Shown here one piece after another: positions 34,597 through 40,000 of a stretch of DNA of 40,000 nt; the first letter of the stretch is position 1; each line of letters begins with the position of its first letter. The stretch spans positions 22,781,003 through 22,821,002 of the forward strand of contig NC_135551.1 in assembly GCF_964340395.1 (NCBI RefSeq), written 5' to 3'. Below the pieces are notes generated by a model. The model was not told the DNA's origin. It saw only the letters and a list, made by a program, of their open reading frames with translations, and made no database searches. The DNA is from Glandiceps talaboti. Taxonomy: Eukaryota > Hemichordata > Enteropneusta > Spengelidae. Position numbers and translations under genes: made by a program.

Positions 34597-34639
34597 CAGA
34601 CATTTTACCAGCATTGCTATACGTTTCTTTGCGTGAGGA

Positions 34640-34775
34640 TTTAAATTGATAAAATGCAGCAATTTTCTATCAGGCCAGATGATAAAATGTTCTAAAAGTA
34701 AACATATGTTTGGCCAACCTTGGCAGAAGATAAAATGTAGTAATGTTAGCAAGATTCTTGTCGTGTCAGACGTCG
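34640..34775. repeat. Dispersed repeat related to 29.67-30.08 kb
   Basis: Two GATAAAATGT segments, GGCCAACCTTGG and TTCTTGTCGTGTCAGACGTCG parallel the repeat near 30 kb. Confidence 0.45.
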
Positions 34776-34779
34776 TTCA

Positions 34780-37640
34780 GGTGCGGGTTAACTGATTTCT
34801 ATAATTATGTATTCTGAGTTTGATTTCAAACACGTCATCACTTAGACCAAATCAACAACAACATTGTTGGACATACATGTGATATAAGAACCCTTGACTT
34901 AAACTGTGGACGTGATCTACTGCGTCTTGCTTCTGTAAAATCTCGAGGATGAATTACCTGGTGTATGTGACAGGGATTGATTGAAAAAATCACCCTTAGA
35001 ATAATTAAACTCAGACAACGTCACTTGCAATTATTGATCATGACGTTGTGCGAAATTAACAGCAACTCTTCCAACAACCCTGTATTACATATAGTCTTGC
35101 CAATCATGGACCTTGTGTATACACACCATACTATAGTTTCATATTTTGTATCTCTTTATATCATTTTACGTGAGAGGTAGGGTACTCAAGACATCAAAGT
35201 ATATCATTGTATCTTACAGTAATGGAAAAACCTGATATACGATACTCATTTAAATTTACTTGTATATTCATTAGGGAAACCAAGTCGCAGAATGTTCTAT
35301 AGTTAGCTACTAGTGAGGCGTATATTTGAGGGGGGGAGGGACAGCATGACTGTGATGTTATAGTCATATTTGTTCATGTAATGATTATTTCGTATTTGAG
35401 CCTGGGGCAAGGCACTAAACACGGCATATTTTCCAATATTAGTCATGTTAAAAGTGTTGACAGGAGCTGTGAGATTTTCCGTTCAGCATTGAAATCAGAT
35501 AAAGATAGCTTAGACGTGAAAGTTGTATTTCTATTGCCTATGCAGCTGGTACTGTGTGAGTTCCGTTGCCTAAAGCTCTTACTCTACTTCACGTTAATCA
35601 ACTTTCTCATTTTCCTCCATCAATACTTTGATGACCGGGTCTTGCATATGGATGATGCTGGCATTGTCATGGCAACCTTTTGGGTGACAGGGTAATAGAA
35701 AATAATTTGTTTGATCACCAACAAACTTGGAATTCTAAACGGAGAATACTTATTTGAATAATATTTACATTCTAATTGTGTCAAATTGAGATGTGTCCAT
35801 GTTTTTGTCAGTAGATGTGAAAAGGGCCTTCTAGTTTTAAAAATAATGAAACATGTGCCTACTGAATGTGTTCCTGAAATATGTATATTGTAAAGAGTAC
35901 ACGAAATGAGACGGAAAACTGCTCATTTTTGGTGACGTATGACGGAGCTAATAGGAAAAAATAAGCTTTGATAAAAAGACAAGAAAATATCATTATCGGG
36001 TTTCGAGACTAAGGTATGACGCAATACAAAAGATGAATTCAGTACTTTCGTATAATTCTGATATGGATCGCAAGTGATGGTAACGAGATAGAAGCCGATT
36101 AGCTTTTGTTGAATTGGCCCATAGTAATGCCTTAATGCCATACAATAATACTAACTTTAGCATTCGATCAACTTCCTTTACTGCTTTTCAATACCTCAAT
36201 GTAACCGTCGACGTCACTGTTCACCCATCACAGCTGCACTGACACTTTCATTGATACACTAAAACCTGCTACCTCAGAAGACAACACTGGATAGCAATCG
36301 TTCACCCCGAACAAGTCTGTTTCCAAGTTGATGTCGGATTTATACGACTTTCGCACATTGTTTTAACATTCGCATTGCAACATTTTAAACATTTGTGCAT
36401 TGCATGTCATCGCTACTTCTATAGAGCAACCTTTGTGCGCATTCAATACCTGTGTATGCATCAAGTACTTGTTCAGTACAAGGTGGCCCATAATACCCTC
36501 CATCGCAAAGGTAAGTACCACACTTGTTTTTATTCTCCGGTGTATGAGTTAACATTGCATTGCTTGCCGTGGACATAACTATGCGTTTCATACTAAACAG
36601 CCACCTAAAAAGACTAAAGTATTTACGTGTATGTTCTGTTTTGATCGCAACGAAATGTCATGAGGGGATACTTTTTGAACTCACGTCGATACGTCAACGA
36701 TTTGACGGCAAAACTGAGAATAATAACGATTTTTTGACATCAAAGTAAACAGTGTCACATGCACAGTACCTGCGTACGAGTGAGCAGGGTGCCTGGGTGA
36801 TTGGTACGCTGGGTTGGCGGCGGGCGATAGTCATGTCCATCTAGTTTCACCAAAAGCAGTTATACTAATTAAACCGTAACTTCGCTCGCTGTCACATGGT
36901 ACAGAGCGTTGCAGATTACTGTTCACGCTGCTTGATACATTGCAATCAAGCAGAAACCAAAAAGAAACTTCAATGCTACATACTACATTTTAAGATAGCA
37001 ATACAGTTTCTTCCTACAATTTATCTAAATGAAATGAACTCCCGTGTGACCATGCAGATATCAAATGAACACCATGGAGAACGGGCGTCACCCTCCGTCA
37101 ACATTTGCCAACAAATGCAATGTTACATTTGGGATTAGGTGATAACGGACGAGGGATACCGCTCGCCTCTCAAATCCCCAGCATTTTACATTCAAATGGG
37201 CCAAGTACAGTTTCTTATTTGTTCCTGAGTGATTGTATCCCACAGAGGGAGTGACGAGTAATCTGCAATGCGCTGCATTTTGCCAGTTGACATAAAGCAG
37301 GCCTATATGATCAACAGAATAGAATATGTGGCCTTTTGAAGTACATTTCTATGTGTTTAGATAACATGGCATTGTTTCTTTGTTTGCAAAAAGAAGTCCT
37401 CTGTTCGCTTTGCACTTTTCGATATGTGATAAGGTTGTGATTTTCATCAATGAATTTCATTTGAATTCAGTTTATGCGCTACAAAAATCTAAAGGTGCAT
37501 CGTACTGAAGGTCCGCCTCTAAATAAATGCTTCCAGATGGCATATTATATCTGCATTTCTGTATTACTTTAAGTTCCGAACCAGAGTCTACATAAGTGCA
37601 ACTTATTTGTGTAGTGTGGCCAAATGCAAATCATATGCAA
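34780..37640. other. Non-coding, no convincing gene
   Basis: A plus-strand AAAG|GTAAGTACC donor near 36511 ends an open stretch from about 36375, but neither a start context nor a partner exon is evident. Nothing else stands out. Confidence 0.3.
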
Positions 37641-37654
37641 ATTTGCTGTATTAT

Positions 37655-38010
37655 TTCTGATAGTATGTAGATTATATGCAACGTCGTCTACTTAAGTGTC
37701 ATCTTCTTAGAAGAACCGAGACGGTCTCAAAAGAACTGTAGTGCGTTTAAAACTGTCTACTGAATATGATTATGTCACCTATCTAGGCCAAATTCAATTT
37801 GTCGCTATGACAACGGACATTAGATTGCTGCAACAGTAGCAGGTAAATTATATGCAAATATATGTGAAATCGTCTTGACAAGGTCCATCTTCCAAGATGA
37901 ACCACGAATTCTCAACAGAATTGTGGTGCTTTTAAAACTATTTACTGAATATAATTAAGTCACCGACAGACCTGTACATTCAATTTATCGCCACGACAAC
38001 GGAAACTACT
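37655..38010 (+). repeat. Two-copy direct repeat of about 180 bp
   Basis: Copies begin near 37665 and 37845 and share CATCTTC, GAACC, TTTTAAAACT(G/A)T(C/T)TACTGAATAT, GTCACC and CGC(T/C)A(T/C)GACAACGGA. They are clearly diverged, so the duplication is old or each copy is a separate insertion of one dispersed family. Confidence 0.6.
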
Positions 38011-38817
38011 ACGCCTCAAAGTAAAGTGCCATTAGAAAGAGTGTGATGAAAATGATACGTCTTTATGTTAACCTAAAGCCAGATTTCCATTAAATCAAAA
38101 TATTACAAAAGGCATATTTCGGAAATTGAAAAATAAAAAAAATACAAGTTCTGAACAAAGAACAACTTTTTTCCGATATTTCTCTGTACTTTCTCAACGT
38201 ACCATATCCATACACGCCTTTCATATATATACCGGGCTATATTTACTTCTGATAGACGAGGCCCTGGTGATAAAATCATTGTGTTTGTTCTCTGTCTTCG
38301 AAAAGCAGAACATTTCAAAAGGTAAAATAATATAATTTGTGAGTTAGACACAAAAAGATGTACAGTAAAGAATTTTGGTTTCAAAAGTGTGTTACATGTT
38401 GTTGTTGTCAAAATATGGGTTTGTTGACTTCTGTTATTAAGTTTAGATGATAAACACGATCCTCATTTCAGCTTTTAGGTGGACGTTTGATCGAAGCCTT
38501 TCATGTTACAATTGAAAACAGTGATTCGAAAGTCTTATAAACTTTTTTTTGTAAATTAGCCGCATCAGTTAGAACTTTTCTCAAAAAAGGTCAATGAGTA
38601 TAAAGAAGCATATCTCTATTAATTAAATTGATTCATAAGAATTTAAACCTAAACATACACATCCGAATGACAATACACGTCGTACAAAAGCTGTATCTCC
38701 GAATACACAATTCAACCAATTATATGAAAATTGTGGTTGCTATATCCCAGGGTGCAATCTGAATATTTCGTTGCGTTATATGAGAATATACTTATCATTT
38801 GTTCTTTTCTACTAGAT

Positions 38818-39032
38818 GTACTAGCTGCAGTTACTGTACATACTTGTATCATGGCAGGCTTACTCATGATGTCAATGACAATGTCAAGGTCGAACCCGTG
38901 TCTAAATACAATGCTACATATCTCCCGGTTACCAGTATACACTTATTGGCTGGCTACGAGGGCACTTGTAGATATCTATTACCCCAAGGGCTGTTATACA
39001 GATACAAACTATTTCTCGAGGCTAAAAACTGA
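38818..39032 (+). other. Candidate terminal coding exon, unrecognised
   Basis: A strong pyrimidine tract and AG (TTGTTCTTTTCTACTAG, ending 38815) precede an open frame. It reads C-T-S-C-S-Y-C-T-Y-L-Y-H-G, then V-K-V-E-P-V-S-K-Y-N-A-T-Y-L-P-V, and stops at 39030-39032. A second frame over the same DNA is also open to 39081. No upstream exon was found, so this is only a candidate. Confidence 0.2.
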
Positions 39033-39084
39033 GGGAAATAGATGCTGCACAACAGCACGAGGGGTATATGTCATTTACTAGTGC

Positions 39085-40000
39085 CCGATTGAGGCCAGGC
39101 AATAAGTGTTTTATCATACATCATATTCTCAGGCACACATTCTTTTCATATTCAAAACAAATTACCAAAAAGACCCCCGTGGTACATGTATAATGCCCTC
39201 GTGAAAATAGAACGCGAATGGTGCCCGTTCTATGCAAATTTAGTTCACTATGGGCCACAAGTCAATCACTGAAGCCTATAGGAAATCAATGTGTCAGATT
39301 GATTATCAAATAATGCGACAGTAAGTGCAATAACGTAAGTCATTCTTCATATAAATTGGAACGAAATAAAGCATATCAGATCAGGCCTGTTTCACACAAA
39401 TACGCACGTCTCTAGTTTGTTGATAAATCGTATATATGATTTTAAGGTAGGATTTCTGGTTGCACCAATAGAATAAAACTTACATTTGTATGCAGGAGAG
39501 CTGTAAGTAATACAATCTTATAATGAATTTTATTCTGAGCTCCTTATATCCTAAACAGAAAAAAGAGAATTGCCCATACATTAATCTTCCACACATCGTC
39601 AACTAGACTCCTAATGACTTTGATTGAATAGATTCCTAAACTTTAAGTCTTACCCTTTCCACTGAATCATTTATGCTATTCTCAATGCCTCAGACAGGAC
39701 AGTGTTTTACAGATAATGCAGTATATATACTTTCCATGTGACTGTCATGTGTCATTTAAATTTGCTGGAAATATAATTCCGACACCAGGTACAATATTTT
39801 TCATTAGTCACCATTGAGTGAATAAAGAGCCAAAGAATCAAGAGGGCCTTATTTTATCACCCTTGTGTTTCTATGAGTTCACTGTAAAGGTACATTTTCC
39901 TGTTAAATACGCCAGAATTACTTTTATACACTGCAGTATTCTTTATACACCCTTGAATCATTCTACTACAGTGTAAAACCCAGCACCATGCATATTATAT
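39085..40000. other. Non-coding to the window end
   Basis: AT-rich, no supported exon or repeat. Confidence 0.4.

Noticed and set aside
34329-34752. Cys-Val and His-Thr frames
   Set aside because: Direct translation of the TG/TATG microsatellite.
35381-35695. 104-codon plus-strand frame
   Set aside because: Hydrophobic Leu/Phe-rich composition expected from AT-rich DNA, no recognised motif or splice context.
36385-36591. Minus-strand frame with C-D-G-G-Y-Y-G-P-P-C resembling an EGF-like loop
   Set aside because: Too few cysteines, and the opposite strand carries the better splice-site match at the same place.

Overview
The window looks like AT-rich nuclear DNA from a marine invertebrate. 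Genes are split by spliceosomal introns with GTAAGT-type donors. Non-coding DNA dominates, with many microsatellites, short foldback elements and diverged tandem duplications. A hemichordate, cephalochordate or lophotrochozoan would all fit; I cannot name the species from sequence alone. There are no bacterial operons, CRISPR arrays or convincing tRNA/rRNA genes.

Two genes are well supported. (1) On the minus strand, 17153 down to about 10500, lies an ortholog of UBE3D, the HECT-like E3 ubiquitin ligase. Eight coding exons join with perfect phase into 418 codons; only the last few C-terminal residues are unresolved. Its introns hold a hAT-like MITE, a large foldback element and, unusually, three decayed tandem copies of the 3' part of exon 6, two of which still carry a GTAAG-type 5' splice site. 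(2) On the plus strand, 22786-28399 (three exons, 1121 codons plus stop), lies an unrecognised secreted protein. Its core is 37 tandem 20-residue units rich in R-R-x-S and dibasic motifs. It has a good signal peptide, a TATA box about 94 bp upstream of the ATG, and a distinctive non-repetitive C-terminus. This is the best candidate for something undescribed.

A third, partial gene is on the minus strand at 2404-2161. One exon encodes a signal peptide plus a six-cysteine module whose spacing (C-x12-C-x2-C-x2-C-x8-C-x2-C) equals my recollection of TNFRSF12A/Fn14. Its transmembrane and cytoplasmic exons were not found.

Layout: 1-4.2 kb, microsatellite plus the TNFR-like exon; 4.2-10.5 kb, non-coding with GA/CAGA repeats, hairpins, foldbacks with hammerhead-like cores, a possible tRNA-derived SINE and diverged tandem repeats; 10.5-17.15 kb, UBE3D; 17.2-22.7 kb, intergenic with a 200-bp tandem repeat and a long TC tract; 22.7-28.4 kb, the repeat-protein gene, whose second intron carries 13 TGCATG (RBFOX-type) motifs just before the last exon; 28.4-40 kb, mostly non-coding with dispersed repeats and one weak terminal-exon candidate near 38.8-39.0 kb. 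The genes show no obvious functional link to one another; they are ordinary neighbours in a metazoan genome.
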